64,000 nt of DNA from Chrysaora quinquecirrha (Eukaryota > Cnidaria > Scyphozoa > Semaeostomeae > Pelagiidae): the NCBI GenBank assembly GCA_014526335.1, contig JACTAT010000182.1:62001-126000 (forward strand), in the 5' to 3' direction. The notes beneath the pieces are model-generated. The model made no database searches, was not told the DNA's origin, and saw only the letters and a list, made by a program, of their open reading frames with translations. Of this stretch, positions 9,724 through 21,576 are shown in pieces (the stretch's first letter is position 1; the number at the start of each line of letters is the position of its first letter). The position numbers and the translations under genes are program-made.

Positions 9724-10990
9724 AAGCTTCCACCATTCTGGCCTAACGACCCTCTAATTTGGTTTGCGCAGGTAGAAGCTCAATTTACCACCAGAAATAT
9801 CACTTCGCAAACAACAAAATTTGCTTACATCGTTTCAGCATTACAGTCTGAGATAGCTCAGGAAATTCGCGATATTTTGTTAAATCCTCTGCCAGCCACC
9901 CCTTACGATACGCTTAAATCAGAGTTGATCAAACGTACTTCGGCCTCCGAACAGAAACCACTCCACCAGCTTTTAATATCTGAAGAACTTGGAGATCGCA
10001 AGCCAAGTCAGTTACTGCGAAAAATGCGCCAACTTCTTGGTGAACAGCGCCTAGAAGAGGGCATCCTACGCCAGCTTTTTCTGCAGCGTTTACCCACTAA
10101 TGCTCAGCTTATACTAGCCACAACTGCAGACACCCTTCAACTTGATCGGCTTGCCACGATTGCGGATAAAATACTAAAAGTTGCCGTTCCTCCTGCCAAT
10201 ATCTCAGCTGTACAACATGTATGGCCACCTTCAACTACTTCAGGCTCTCATGAAATTGCTGCCCTTCACAACAAAGTTGAGCAACTTTCAGCACAAGTTG
10301 AGAGTTTAGTTAATCAGCTTCAAATACAACCTCCTCGACGGAATTTTTCACGTAGTCGCTCTCCTTTGCGGAATCGTCAATCTATCACACTAGATGTTGG
10401 ACTTCGCTGTACTTACCGCTGGATATTCACTATTGCAGATGTACCATTTCCTATCATAGGGGTAGATTTCTTGGCTTCAAACGATCTCATTGTTGATGTC
10501 TTTCACCGCAAACTTATCGATCGCACTACAAACCTGTCCATCCATTGTATTCAATCGCATGATTCTTCACCATGCCCTGTTTTTGCAATACCGGATATTG
10601 ACAACCCGTATTGCAGTTTGCTCCAACAATTTCCAGATATCACTCGCCCTTCATACACAGAAACTCCTGTAAAACATTCGGTTACTCATCATCTTTCTAC
10701 TAAAGGCCCTCCAGTTGTCAGTCGAGCCAGACGCCTCGCTCCTGATCGTCTTTCCATAGCCAAAGCAGAGTTTGACCACATGTTGCAACTTGGGATAATT
10801 CGTCCATCGAAAAGTAACGGGTCTTCTCCACTCCATATGGTCCCGAAACCCACCCCAGGTGACTGGCGCCCCTAGGAGTTGGAGACTACCGTGGTTTAAA
10901 CAACATAACAATTGCAGATCGTTACCCGATTTCTCACATTCAGGACTTTTCTTAAACACTTCATGGCAAAACAATTTTTAAAGATTTGCT
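9724..10990 (+). pseudogene. Ty3/Gypsy retrotransposon gag-protease-RT remnant
   Basis: One frame is open from about 9724 (KLPPFWPNDPLIWF) to 10875. The gag part runs to about 10370 (QLLISEELGDRKPSQLLRKM, a retrotransposon gag helix region) and ends in an arginine/serine-rich segment. An internal deletion then joins it to the end of an aspartic protease (IIGVDFLASNDLIVDV), so the zinc knuckle and catalytic DSG are missing. The start of reverse transcriptase follows (APDRLSIAKAEFDHMLQLGI, then MVPKPTPGDWRP). After 10875 the reading continues in another frame to about 10990 (DYRGLNNITIADRYPIS) and is lost before the catalytic YxDD. It is a truncated, dead copy. Clade assignment is fairly firm from the RT entry motif. 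Confidence 0.8.
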
Positions 10991-12060
10991 CCATCTACAG
11001 GCTTCACTTGTTGAAGAAACTGTTGAAAGACCAATCATCACACCAATCTTTACTTTAAAAAGGACACCTGCAATGTGGCTACATGACAGACTTCTTCAAA
11101 TGATGTTGGATGATATTTGAGTACCAAAGTTTTACCCAGCCAAACATGTACAGTGTGCACAGTATATTGATCAACTTTTCTTCTCAACACAAATCCATGG
11201 CTCATGTAAAGTCCAGAAACTCGCTGTAATGGCAATACTTTTGACTTTAGAAAACAGTATGGGCTCTTATCACCAACATTCTGCATAAAACAGTCTGTTC
11301 ATGCCCACTTACAACATATGTAAAGGAAAAAATATATTGGATGAATGCTACACTGAAGAAAGACAATATGTTAATATTATCTGCGCTTCAGTGTGTTAGT
11401 TCACTAGAAACAACTAGAGGTATAATGCCGCACCAAATTGATAGTGCTGTATTTTGATTTTACTTATATTAAATTTCAAATTCAACACAAGAAGAAAGAA
11501 GAAAGTTGTTCCAGTTTTATTGTAAAACTTTAAAAAATACTTACTTGTAAACTTCGAGAGATTTATAGGCTTTCAATTCTTCTTTTGTGTAACCTACCCG
11601 GCGTGTGTATCAAGTAAAGATAAATATCACCAAAAGAGACATCAGGCCACCATTTGGGCTTTCCGACCACCCGTTAGAAAAAGAGAAAGGATCTGGTAAG
11701 CTTTCTGTACCCTTAGAATACTTCAATTTTTCATTTTAACGTTTTCAGCCACTGAAGTGAGAGATTTGTAGTGTGTTGACATTGTTCTCACAGCTGATTC
11801 TGCGGCCGTTGTTGATCTTTTGCCCACCAGTGTTGTGCGTGTGCGCGAAAATGCTGTGTGTTTTTATTATGATGACCGGGCCTATAACACCTTTCAGTTT
11901 TTAGTCCATGACACATTTGATCGCATTTCCCTCAGTCTATGCTTCCACATAAGTACAGAATGTCTTTTCTTGGAGCAAATCAAAATAGACTCTAGTCTTT
12001 TGGCTTGTTTTGGTCTTTCCTTCTGCATTCCGTTCAGTGAATGGTGGATTGCTGAGTGAC
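10991..12060. other. Unassigned stretch
   Basis: About 1.07 kb with only short, poorly supported open frames on both strands. One splice-like context is seen near 11700-11750. No domain or repeat is identified. Confidence 0.35.
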
Positions 12061-12184
12061 TTTGATTAGGTTTCTAGAAGGATTCAGGCGGACGTGCAGA
12101 AGGGTTTTTCCAAAGCATTCAGAAAAGAAGTAAAAGCCCTCAGGTTTTAACAAGAGATTTTTCTCTCGTCTTCACTCTTAAAAA
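12061..12184 (+). repeat. Dispersed repeat, copy 2
   Basis: Nearly identical to 3878-4002 in the same orientation, with changes such as AGAAGGATTCAGGCGGACGTG against AGGAGGATTCAAGCAGACATG. Similarity stops at CTCTTAAAAA on the right and at TTTGATTAG on the left in both copies. Confidence 0.8.
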
Positions 12185-12277
12185 CTTGCTTAAGTCAGTA
12201 ATCGGCTTCTATTTAACTAGTTGTCCCGAGGGGTGATTCACTCCTTGGCTTCTAGTAAACTCATTGATTCATTGCCA

Positions 12278-12566
12278 GGTGATAGAAAATAGTTACTAGC
12301 AACAAAATGTAAAGAAATTTCTGGATTTTCATTTATCATAAGAAGGTTGATTTTGACCAATGTGGACAGCATGTTTTGATTATGATGTCATAATGACATC
12401 GTAATAGAAGTGAGAGACACCCAATTTACTAACATTACTCCTAATACTTGGCCCATGCCTGTGCCAAGTTTCATTGCTCTAACTCTAAAGGAAAGACAAT
12501 TTCATGGGGGGTGGAACCCTCCCTGGCTATTTTAGATCAAAAAACAGTCTGGTAGGATTAGTTTTA
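12278..12566 (+). mobile_element. Degraded relative of the piggyBac-type MITE at 43703-44254
   Basis: From AATAGTTACTAGCAACAAAATG to GGTAGGATTAG the segment matches the right half of the 43.7-kb MITE, including GCATGTTTTGATTATGATGT, ACATTACTCCTAATAC and TGCCAAGTTT. Its terminal GGGTTAA has decayed to GTTTTAA and the left half is missing. An older, truncated copy of the same family. Confidence 0.8.
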
Positions 12567-14265
12567 AAATGATATAAGAAATACTGTATGTGTGAGCTCT
12601 GAATTTTAGTACTAGCATCATTTCGAACTTAAAAAGAAAGTGTAGTGTACTATAGTGTGATAGGTGGGCTGATAAATTTGAACTATTGAAATCGTTTCAG
12701 ACAACGATGAAGCAACCAAGGCAAATAAAGATGAAGAAGGCACAGAGCCACAAAAGAAGAAGCAGAGTGAGAGATTTAAAAAGACATTTTCAATGAATGA
12801 AATAACTTTTTCAAATATAGATTACTTTTGGGTTTTTTTTGGATTGTCCATCTATAGAAGTAGGGAATATATTGTATTTTTCAGGATATTAAGGACTTTA
12901 GATATTAACAAATTACAACTAAGAAGACTTTTGATCTGCATTAAAAATAGTTATCTATAAACATGATGCATAATATGACTTGATGATAATATTATACGCT
13001 TGATATATCTCTTGTACAGGTATGGCAAAAAAAGGGAAATATTGCACTTGTAAAGAGGTATGAAAAGTTCTCATTGAATTCTTAAAGTGATGATGGGTAC
13101 TATATTCAGTTGCTTGTCTCCTAAAACAAATTGCAACCTTATCAGTATCTAAATATTTATCAAATTTAGAATAACAAAAAGGAAAATGATAGAGTGCTCT
13201 GGGCCAAGAAAATATGAAACAAATGTAAGTCATAGTACAATACAACTTTTTACTTTGATCTAGCATCTACACCTTTATTTTTTCTATAAAAAACCGCTTT
13301 ATAAAAAAATCCACGAGCAAGATTTTTGGCAAAAACAATAAACTCATTTTTTCCTTCTTTTCTGAAAACAATAAAAAACAATAGAAAGTTTAAGAAACTT
13401 TACTAGTCAGGCTAGGTTTCTTATATAAAAACGTGTATGTATCCTATATTTTCATAAGACACATTTTATCCAAATCATGAATGCTTTAGAGATGATCTAT
13501 TTTTGTGGATAGATCGTAATTGTTCTCAATTGGAGAAGAACAGCATTTGGGGAAAGGAAGACAATAGAAGCCTGCATATAAACAATATGCCAAACTTTAG
13601 TTCCAATATTCAAAACATGTTGGAGACAATGCTAAAGCTATGTAACAGAAAATTGCATGCTATACAGGTCATACATAGCACATATTGCAATTATTAGGAA
13701 GAATGTTCTATACCAGTTAATGCAAATTTCAACAAGCTTTAGGTTAATGCACTGATTGCACCTATTATATCTTTACCGAGATTTTTGTCTGAAAATGTCG
13801 TGTTCACTTTTTTGTTAAAAGTGTCCAGGAAATGAATGGTTTCATTTGGCTTGCCTAAAAATGAAAAAACTTCCCCGAAAAGAAGACTGGTGACAGTATA
13901 CTATATAGATAGACAGATTCAAACACTTATTTGCTCATCCAAGGTTGCTGCTTGGAAGAAAAGTGGTGATTTCATTTCTCAAATAATAATCGCTGTGCAC
14001 TTCAAGCCCTCAAAAGATTTCTTACATTTTGCCAAAAATATAAAATAGATTCAGTTCAAATCAGATTACATACAAAATTTCAATTAGCCAAGCAGGGATA
14101 CTTATGCAAATTTTCTGTATTGTTTTTTTAATAATTTAAGAAACTGTAGCATATATTTTGAATTAGTATCCATTTTAAATTTAAATGTAATTAATAATGA
14201 AAGCAACGAAATATTTCTGTCCTTCGATTTCGTGTTCGCCTCAGTATTCTTTCCAACTACTACAA
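12567..14265. other. Unassigned AT-rich stretch
   Basis: About 1.7 kb without a supported gene. One short segment at about 12701-12768, after GTTTCAG, encodes a charged peptide (DEATKANKDEEGTEPQKKKQ) and could be an exon. Other open frames are short and of simple composition. Confidence 0.35.
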
Positions 14266-14983
14266 AGCATAAGACTTATATACAGTTAAACAGTACTGAA
14301 ACCCCTCAAACCTTCGGAACCCTTGAAACCAATATACAGATTCTGCGTGCTGGCTGTGGTGTATTATAGACAGAATAAGACTTATATACGGTACTTAAAC
14401 CCTCGAAACCTTCGGAACCCTCGGAACCAATATGCAGATTCTATGTGCAGTCTGAAACCCTTGAAACCTTCGGAGCCCTCAGAATCAATATGCAGACGCT
14501 ATGTGCTGGCTGTGATGTATTATAAAGTATAAAACTTATATACAGTACTGAAACCCTCGAAACCTTCGGAACCCTCGGTACCAATATGCAGATTCTATGT
14601 GCAGTCTGAAAACCTCTAAACCTTCGGAACCCTAGGAACTAATATGCAAATTCTATGTGCTGGCTGTGGTGTATTATAAAGTGTAAGACTTATATACAGT
14701 ATTGAAACCCTCGAAACCTTCGGAACCCTCAGAACCAATATGCAGATTCCATGTGCTGGATGTGGTGTATTATAAAGTATAAGACTTATATACAGTACTT
14801 AAACCCTCGTAACCTTTGAAACCCTGGGAACTAATATGAATATGCAGACTCTATGTGCTGGCTGTGGTGTATTATAAAGTATAAGACTTATATACAGTGC
14901 TGAAACCCTCGAAACCTTCGGAACCCTCGGAACCAATATGCAGATTCTATGTGCTGGCTGTGTTGTATTATAAAGCAACGACA
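14266..14983. repeat. Minisatellite array, about 6-8 units of roughly 75-105 bp
   Basis: The unit holds ATAAGACTTATATACAGTAC, then CCCTCGAAACCTTCGGAACC, CAATATGCAGATTCTATGTG and TGGCTGTGGTGTATTATAAA. CTTATATAC recurs near 14275, 14383, 14534, 14688, 14780 and 14884. Some units have lost or doubled the AAACCTTCGG block, giving uneven spacing. The array abuts the 3' end of the YqaJ pseudogene. Confidence 0.9.
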
Positions 14984-14984
14984 A

Positions 14985-16440
14985 ATGTTCTTTGAATCAA
15001 GCAACAACAAATGTTCTCTGTCAAAATGCATTTTTTCCACAAAGAGCTCTCTTCCTGGGGTCCAGACAACAAAGAAAGCATGTTTAGCCTCAAGTAATGC
15101 TGTCTGCGCAGTGACTTGACTGTAGTATTTATGTTTCCTTTACAGCTGAATGCTGCCATTAATCTTTTCCAAAAAGTCAAGCTCCCCATACGCCTCAGCA
15201 ACACTTTTCTCTCTTATTTGAAAAGGACATTTGTACTCCACTGGCACGTTACCAGCACCACAGCATCTACAAATAAATATATTATCTGATGTTGCTCTGA
15301 TGAATGGAAATGATTTACTTGCAATGAGTCCACAATCTAACAGCCTTCCATTCTGATGTTTTCTCACTTCATTCTCAGCAAAAGCCTTTCTTGCGTCTTT
15401 TTCATGGCTTCTCCCATATTTCACAGCAGGAATGAAATCAATGTTGAAGTGCTGAAACATACGTAAAAGAAGTGGTGTCGTCTTAACAGTTTTGCTTCGT
15501 GATTTTGCAAGTTCTTCTACTTTGCTACAAACATCTTTTACCTTGGTCCCAGTAATGCACCCTTCTCGCTGTTCCTTCCAAGAGGGGGAGCCTGCCTGCA
15601 CCCTTGTGGATCTTTCGAGCTCCTTCAGCTGTTTTCCACTGAATGGGAGTCGCTGGCTGAACATTGCCACCAGCTCTTGTTTAGTTTTGCCTTCTCTCTG
15701 TTCGTATATTTCCTCTCCTATCGCTGGCAATGGTTTCAGGCATCCATGTTTTGCAGGGGGCTCCTCACACTTCAACACAACTGTGATAGGTTGCTCGTCT
15801 CTTACTTTACAACACAAGCGATCACCTCTTTCTGCACATTTATCTCTGAGTTCCAAAGGGCGAGGATCATAGTTGGTGTTCCATTCGCTTTGCACCAACC
15901 TTCTTTTTGCTCGTCTCACGAGATCGTGCTTTTTTCTTGTGCCATCCTTTATTTTCGTGTACTGCACCTCTCTCTGACTCTGAGTGCTTCTGTTCCATGA
16001 GCATGCCATATCAGTACAAGCCGATCTATCAGGCCTCCAGCATTTGCGAACTTTACTTTATAAGCAATTGCTATGACATGGTTGCAACAATTCTCAAATC
16101 AAGCTGTACATGAGCAGTAAGAGCAAAGAATTTCTCCACTTCTTGAGCACAGATGCCATACGGTACAGTTTTGGTGAAGGAGTTACTTGGCCTTTCAGGG
16201 GCACTTTGGCACCCCCAATCCGCTTAACAACTATCTTGTGAACAAATCTGCTCATAAAATGTGAATATGCCTTTTTTGCTTTATACTGACCAATATACTC
16301 AGCCCCATAAGGTTTCTTTTCGATTATAAAAGTGAAAATTTTATCCAAATCAAGACGAAGCCACAACGAGACATCCTCCAACCAATTGCTCCTTGGCAAT
16401 TTCATAAGGTATGGAACTTTATAATCAGTTAGCATCTTCG
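14985..16440 (-). pseudogene. YqaJ-type nuclease with N-terminal SWIM zinc finger
   Basis: The minus-strand gene starts near 16433 (MLTDYKVPYLMKLPRSNW). A SWIM-type finger follows at about 16050-16130 (CSCTA, then ENCCNH), reached only by changing frame and containing one stop. Next is a spacer (ACSWNRSTQSQ...) and the YqaJ nuclease core within 15140-15600: PSWKEQREGCITGTK, PAVKYGRSHEKDARKAF, LLDCGLIASKSFPF, ATSDN and CCGAGNVPVEYKCPF, with the E and K of the PD-(D/E)xK site. After a TAA at about 15138-15140 the frame continues (HKYYSQVTAQTALLEAKHAF, FVVWTP) to about 14990, where the minisatellite begins. It is a second copy of the nuclease family seen at 8.2-9.4 kb but has a SWIM finger where that one has PHD. 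Such proteins travel with ISL2EU-type elements. Confidence 0.75.
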
Positions 16441-17239
16441 CATAGGTGTTCTTTGATTCTCTCTCTTATTTGTCTAGATCCTGCCTGATGGGAATCTTTT
16501 GCTGAGAAGTAGCTTCAGCTGTTGCTGCCAAATCCAACTTTGTACCAACCTGGGACATCAATCTCATCTCGAGAAAGTACTTCAGTTCTTGTACACTCAT
16601 TTCGAGAAAATCTTCACAAGCGAAAATCAAATTTTTTGCCATTTCGAATTCCTGAGTAGTTTACAAGTCAAACCTATTGTTGCTTATTGTTTAAAAAATA
16701 TCTAAGTGAAAAAATGCACCTTCAGCTGAAATTCTAAAAGAGCGTAGTTTTTTAATAAGCCTGTGAATCATAAAGTGACTTTTGTAATATCCTCCTTTGT
16801 AATTTAACCAATGAAATATTGCTTGGAGGGTTTTTATCAAATAAAAATCAGAATTAACATGTACGCGGATGTACGTACATCTGCGTAACATCCGCATTAT
16901 TCTCATAACTTTGGAAACATTCCAGCCATTCATGCCAATCTTCCAACCACTTGGTCATTCCTTGGTCAGTCTGCGAACTGCAAATACCCTCTCTCCTCTT
17001 TCTTTCAGTGATGAAATACTGGACTGCTCCCATCTCTACATCTTCATAATCATTAAACAAAACCATACGGGAAATCAGTTTCTTGACTCGAATGTTATGT
17101 AGTCCTCACTTGCCTGTTTTTCATAATTTGTTGAATTTTTATGAATTTCATGTTGTCTTCCATTTCCCTAAAAAAATCCTTCTCAGTCTTGATTAGTATG
17201 TCGATAGGAATTTCTGAATCCATTTGTTGCTTACCAATT
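16441..17239. other. Possible minus-strand coding remnant, unrecognised
   Basis: Minus-strand open pieces occur at 17103-17220 (MDSEIPIDILIKTEKDFFRE) and 16854-17066 (KWLEDWHEWLECFQSYENNA). Their amino-acid usage is protein-like and their order collinear with the downstream YqaJ gene, so they could be upstream exons of it or of a separate gene. I do not recognise a domain. Confidence 0.3.
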
Positions 17240-17345
17240 ATATAACTAATTGATAGGGAAACCATATTAACGCCCTTTATTTATGATCCTGTAAATATGG
17301 CGGACACATTCCAGGAAATTTTTTAGTTGATACTCGATACCCATG
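17240..17345 (+). mobile_element. LINE fragment, left part, split by the Polinton
   Basis: The plus-strand frame DPVNMADTFQEIF, one TAG, then LILDTH is the endonuclease-RT linker of a LINE. It stops at the 6-bp CCCATG (17340-17345) and resumes in the same frame after the second CCCATG at 31509-31514 (VPIRRRKTKSDFAPWL). This identifies the exact target of the Polinton insertion. Confidence 0.75.
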
Positions 17346-17560
17346 AGTAGTTTTATAGGGGGGGTCATCAGAAGTGGCGACCAGAGGGGGGAGGGAGAGA
17401 AAAAGGGGGGATGGTACAAAAAAGAGGAGAAGAGGTATCGAAAATTACAAAAAAAGGTACCAGGGGGAAGGGCGAAAAATTGATATTTAGCACATGACCC
17501 CCAGAAATCAGAGGGGAAAAGTTGGTAGCAAAAAATGTGACATAAAAACCAGTGTGGTCC
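17346..17560 (+). repeat. Left terminal inverted repeat of the Polinton
   Basis: About 200-215 bp, starting AGTAGTTTTATAGGGG. It includes a purine-rich block (GAGGGGGGAGGGAGAGAAAA), GGTATCGAAAATTACAAAAA and CATGACCCCCAGAAATCAG, and ends around TTGGTAGCAAAAAATGTG. It matches the reverse complement of 31283-31508. The two have drifted by substitutions and small indels. A 111-codon open frame on its minus strand is not taken as a gene. Confidence 0.9.
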
Positions 17561-17725
17561 AGCTGTTAGCAATAAATGCGACATAGTAAAGATAAGAATC
17601 AAAAGGGCAGAAAGTGTGACATGCTGGGAGGGTGGTGGTCAGAGAAAACACGTTTAGAGAGCCAACAATCAAATGGAAGCAAAGCTACCATCTTTCAGTT
17701 TCAACTTATGCTGTATTACCTTATT

Positions 17726-20700
17726 CTAAAAGCAGTCGACACACGCATGCCAGTAACATCCATGAAATTCAATGACAGTTTTCGTTGTCGGATCCCAAGC
17801 ATCCAGAAATAAGCTTCGCTTTTCGACGTCATAACCCAGCTGCTCTTTGACTTCTTTTATATACCATTCACTTTCTTTTTTGGATAATTTGATTTTCACC
17901 TCTCTTAGCAGATATGCGTTTGTTTTGACAGAGACGTAGTTTAAAAATTCTTTGGCAATTTGAGATTTTGGAATTTTAGGATGGTTTTTTTCCTACTCCT
18001 ACTAGACGACGTGTCACACTTGGTAAGAAGATATTCACCTTGCAGCACAAATAGTTCAGGTGGACCAATAAAATGGTCTTCATTGAGACAGTACAGGTAA
18101 AGACTGTTGGCATCATAGCCTTTGATGTAAGGTAGCGTATTTCTTTGCTTAAAAATGTTAGATTGACCACCAACTTCACCTCTCTGTATAGAGCTGTAGA
18201 CTTCTTCATTGTCCAAGTAGTAAACTGTATTTTGTGGAATGTGTTTGCTTAGAATTTTTTTAGCAAGTCCAGGCAGGCTGATTCCATCGTGACTCAAAGC
18301 AATGCCAATGTCTTCAAATTCCAAGGCGTAATTTTCAATGCTCCTCAGAAAAGGTTGCACATCTCTAGAGTTGTACCAAGCCAAAAAATCTCCCATGTTT
18401 GTCCATTCGTTGTTTCGCCATATTTCTTGAAGCTGTTGGTAGTTTTCTTCGCCTGTCTTGAGACGGCTGGGCATATCGAGGAGCTCCTGTCCTGTAGCTT
18501 TGGGATATTTTGCGGAAAAATTCAAAAAGTCAGCTTCTAACTTATTATGCTGTTTCAAATTACTGAAAAAGCACTGGTATGGTGGCAGAGCTCCCTCTTT
18601 TAACTACTCGTAGGAATCGATGTATTCATAAGGGAAAAACCCTTTGTACGCCATTCCAAATGCTTTAAGAAAATTATCCAAATTGAAACCAGCAGCAAGG
18701 AATTGACAAATGTCAAGAAACATTAAGCCGCCAAAGTCACTGAAATTCTTTATACACAATTTAATGTATTTGTTGTTCTTCTTAGTAACATCTATAGATT
18801 CGTTGTCAATTTTGTCGATCACAATAATTCTTTCAATTAAGTGGTCTTTAGTCAAAGGAATGTCGTAACCAGAAGAGTTGAAGCCAAACAGAGGACAGAT
18901 TTCTAGAAATTGACAAAACTTGTACGCCAATCTTATTTCATCACATTAGATGTAAATGGAGTGTCATCTTTGTGGTGTTCCTGCTGTTGTTGTTGTTGTT
19001 GTTGTTTGGTTGTAACCTCATGACTGTCTCTTGAGATTTGGACAAATGCGGTTTCATTTTCATTGCAAGAAAAGTTAATTTGAATGCCTCGCTCCAGAAA
19101 CCACTGCATAATGTGTTGAATAACATGTTCATAGTCTTCATACATGAGAGCCATCCTTTCACGGCATTTAGCTTTCACATCTTCCCAGAAAAGTTTCACA
19201 AGCTCTCGGACATCCGAATGTGTTCTGAAAATTACACCACCACCACCACCACCACCACCACCGCCAGGCTCAGCACTGGAATCACATATCGATGGATTTA
19301 TTTCAGTTGCATTTGTTGTTGATGTGTTCTCTTTGTTGCCCTTGTCATCATACCATCATCATCATCGTCATCATCAATGAAGCTATCATCTGTATCATAT
19401 GTGTCTTCACTGCTGCTATCTTCAATACCATCGTCAACATGAACGTCGTCATCATCTTTTCCTTGCTTTTGCCGTAGCTGTTCATCAAGTGCATGATATC
19501 GATCATCGGCAAAGTTGTCGGCAATGGCATAGCTTATTGGTGTGTTAACAGTTATGTAATTTTCAAATGCATAACGTTGGTTGAAATCGGCTTCGCTAAT
19601 CAAGCTACTATCGTCGTCAAAAATCATAGTTTCCTCTTCATCTAATTCGATTCCTCTTTGCGGTTCGTTTGAAAGGGGATGATTTTGTTGTTGTTGTTCT
19701 GTGTCATTTGTTACGTGTTGCTTTTCCTGCATTGACTCAAAATCAAATGTCATAAAATATTTTGTGAATTTCATTTGTTGTGGAAGAATTTCATCAGGAG
19801 TGTCAAAAGTGTTTCGTATCTGCTCCATCAGCAGGACATGTTGCTGCAAACAGCCTTTCTTGAAACTATGGAGGAAGATTTTGGAGCATTGTCTGTTTTG
19901 ATGACGTCGCAGAGAATTTGCTCGTGTGAATGGTGTTGAGCATGTCGAGCAGATGCAGTTTTTGGTCAAGTTACCAAGATTCGTAATAAGACATATATGA
20001 TTCTCCCACAGGAAAATATTCAAAATGAAAGACTGCGGTCCAAAATCGCAATTATGCGACGTGTAGTATAACAGGTGCAGCTGCTCTAGATCACTCGTAT
20101 TATTTGAGAACACACCTGTGAAAACTTTAATTTTGATTTTGAGTAAGAATTCAAGGTACGGTAACTGATCGAGTGTTACTCCACAAAAGTCTTGGTCTGA
20201 AATATTGAATCTCCGCTTGTATCTTTCATAGTAGTCGTTCGTTAATTTGTCGAAAGATTTTGGAGTTGTAAATTGCAATTGATATCTTCTTGCCAAACAC
20301 TTGAAGAAACATTTGTGTTGTTGTGAAGTAGTATCGTCTGTCGACACTGAAGTTTGCTCGTTCCTTTCTTTAAGCAAAGTTATGATCTTCTTGCTGTTTT
20401 TGAGAAATGTGGGAATTTTTCCCTCATCAGCCGTGTCCAGACTGTACGGACCATTTGCGAAATGTAGGGTTACTTTCATGTTCCTGAGGCGCAAAACTCG
20501 TATATTAGAATGATGAAATTCATTGTTGACAATAAATAAAAAAGGCATATCTTTCAGTCCATGAACAGCTTGTTCCATATCGTTCTGATGTCTAATGGTC
20601 CATGTATAAGCTATCTCTGATCGAGTGTAGGATTCATTTCCTTCAACATGACCAACATGTTCTCTGCACCAAAAATAGCTTATCGCATTTGTTTTCCTAT

Positions 20701-21576
20701 CTTGCAGAAGCAGACCGAAGGCTATGTTCATTTTGAACTTGTTCGTTCAAGGCCTTGTCCCTTTCTAATAAATGTATGTTGTAGGTTTTAGTCGAAAAGT
20801 CATTCAAATCTTGATGACTATGTGTCATGATATCTCCCATGTTTTCCAAATAGGTTTTTTTAATATTGTCATACAGTTCTCCAGGCCTGTGGTCTCCACC
20901 ATAGCCAATTGCATTTGGTACATCGAGATCCCAAGGTTTGAAAGGGTACACACGCTTATTCTTGAATTTGTGTCTTGCCATGAGAGTCTGGGTTGAGTAG
21001 GATGATAGGGTAAGGTAGCCATGCCTTAATTCTTGATGACATAACAAGGCAGTTGCACGTTTTAAAGTCTCAGGACACATGTCGCAATCAAAGTAGAAGT
21101 AGCAGTGTTGCTGTGTATGTTGGTAAAGATATTCCTTACTGGAAAATCTTTTGCCACAAAAAAGGCACACGTAGCCAGGATGTGATTTGATGATGTGTTG
21201 CGGAAGTTTGTTCAAAGTTGCAAATTCACTCTGACAATATTGGCATGGAAAGGTTATGCTTTGCAGCCAAGTGCTTATGCAGTCCGTCATCTGTTTTGAA
21301 AATCTTATTATAAAATGAACATTCATGATGGGGGTCTACTTCAACATTGCACAAATGCTGTCCCGATCTACGCCGTCCTGCGTAATGCAATTTCAAGTCT
21401 TTGACTGTAAAAACTTTCGTACATAAAGGACATTTCTTATGCTGTAGTCGTTTGTGTCGACGTATATCACTGTCGATTCCTCGACAGCACAGCTGACAAT
21501 ACTGTTGTGGCAAGCTGGTGCTGCTGTTCCTCTCTTCTTCTGTTGAATTGCTGCCATTGTTGCTGTTGTCTGTCAT
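17726..21576 (-). pseudogene. polB: Protein-primed family B DNA polymerase of the Polinton, multiply broken and C-truncated
   Basis: Read leftwards from ATG near 21576. The N-terminus has several C2H2-type fingers (about 21230-21510 and 21050-21230) and a further CxxC/H module near 19910-19960. The exonuclease region follows: YFMTFDFESM (about 19740), then PLFGFNSSGYD (about 18870) and FPYEYID (about 18620). The polymerase palm begins with motif A, YIKGYDANSLYLY (about 18100). A VSR-like endonuclease-type insert, VIEFHGCYWHAC, lies at 17730-17770. The frame is interrupted by shifts near 20715, 19330, 18950 and 17980 and by a TAG at 18604-18606. It ends at a TAG at 17726. Palm motifs B and C are absent, because the sequence goes almost directly into the terminal repeat, so the polymerase lost its 3' end by deletion. 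In-frame triplet repeats encode Q, G and D runs. It would replicate the element from a protein primer. Confidence 0.85.
18960..19450. repeat. Triplet microsatellites inside the polymerase gene
   Basis: TTG repeats at about 18985-19005 (poly-Gln on the minus strand), CAC repeats at about 19232-19262 (poly-Gly) and CAT/CGT repeats at about 19350-19440 (poly-Asp). All keep multiples of three and lie in the acidic low-complexity insert between exonuclease motifs. Confidence 0.85.

Noticed and set aside
14799..14984. Minus-strand frame in the minisatellite
   Set aside because: It is only the translation of the tandem repeat units, with no non-repeat sequence.
17267..17602. 111-codon minus-strand frame
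   Set aside because: It lies across the left terminal repeat of the Polinton and its purine-rich block; composition is that of repeat DNA and the right repeat does not keep the frame.
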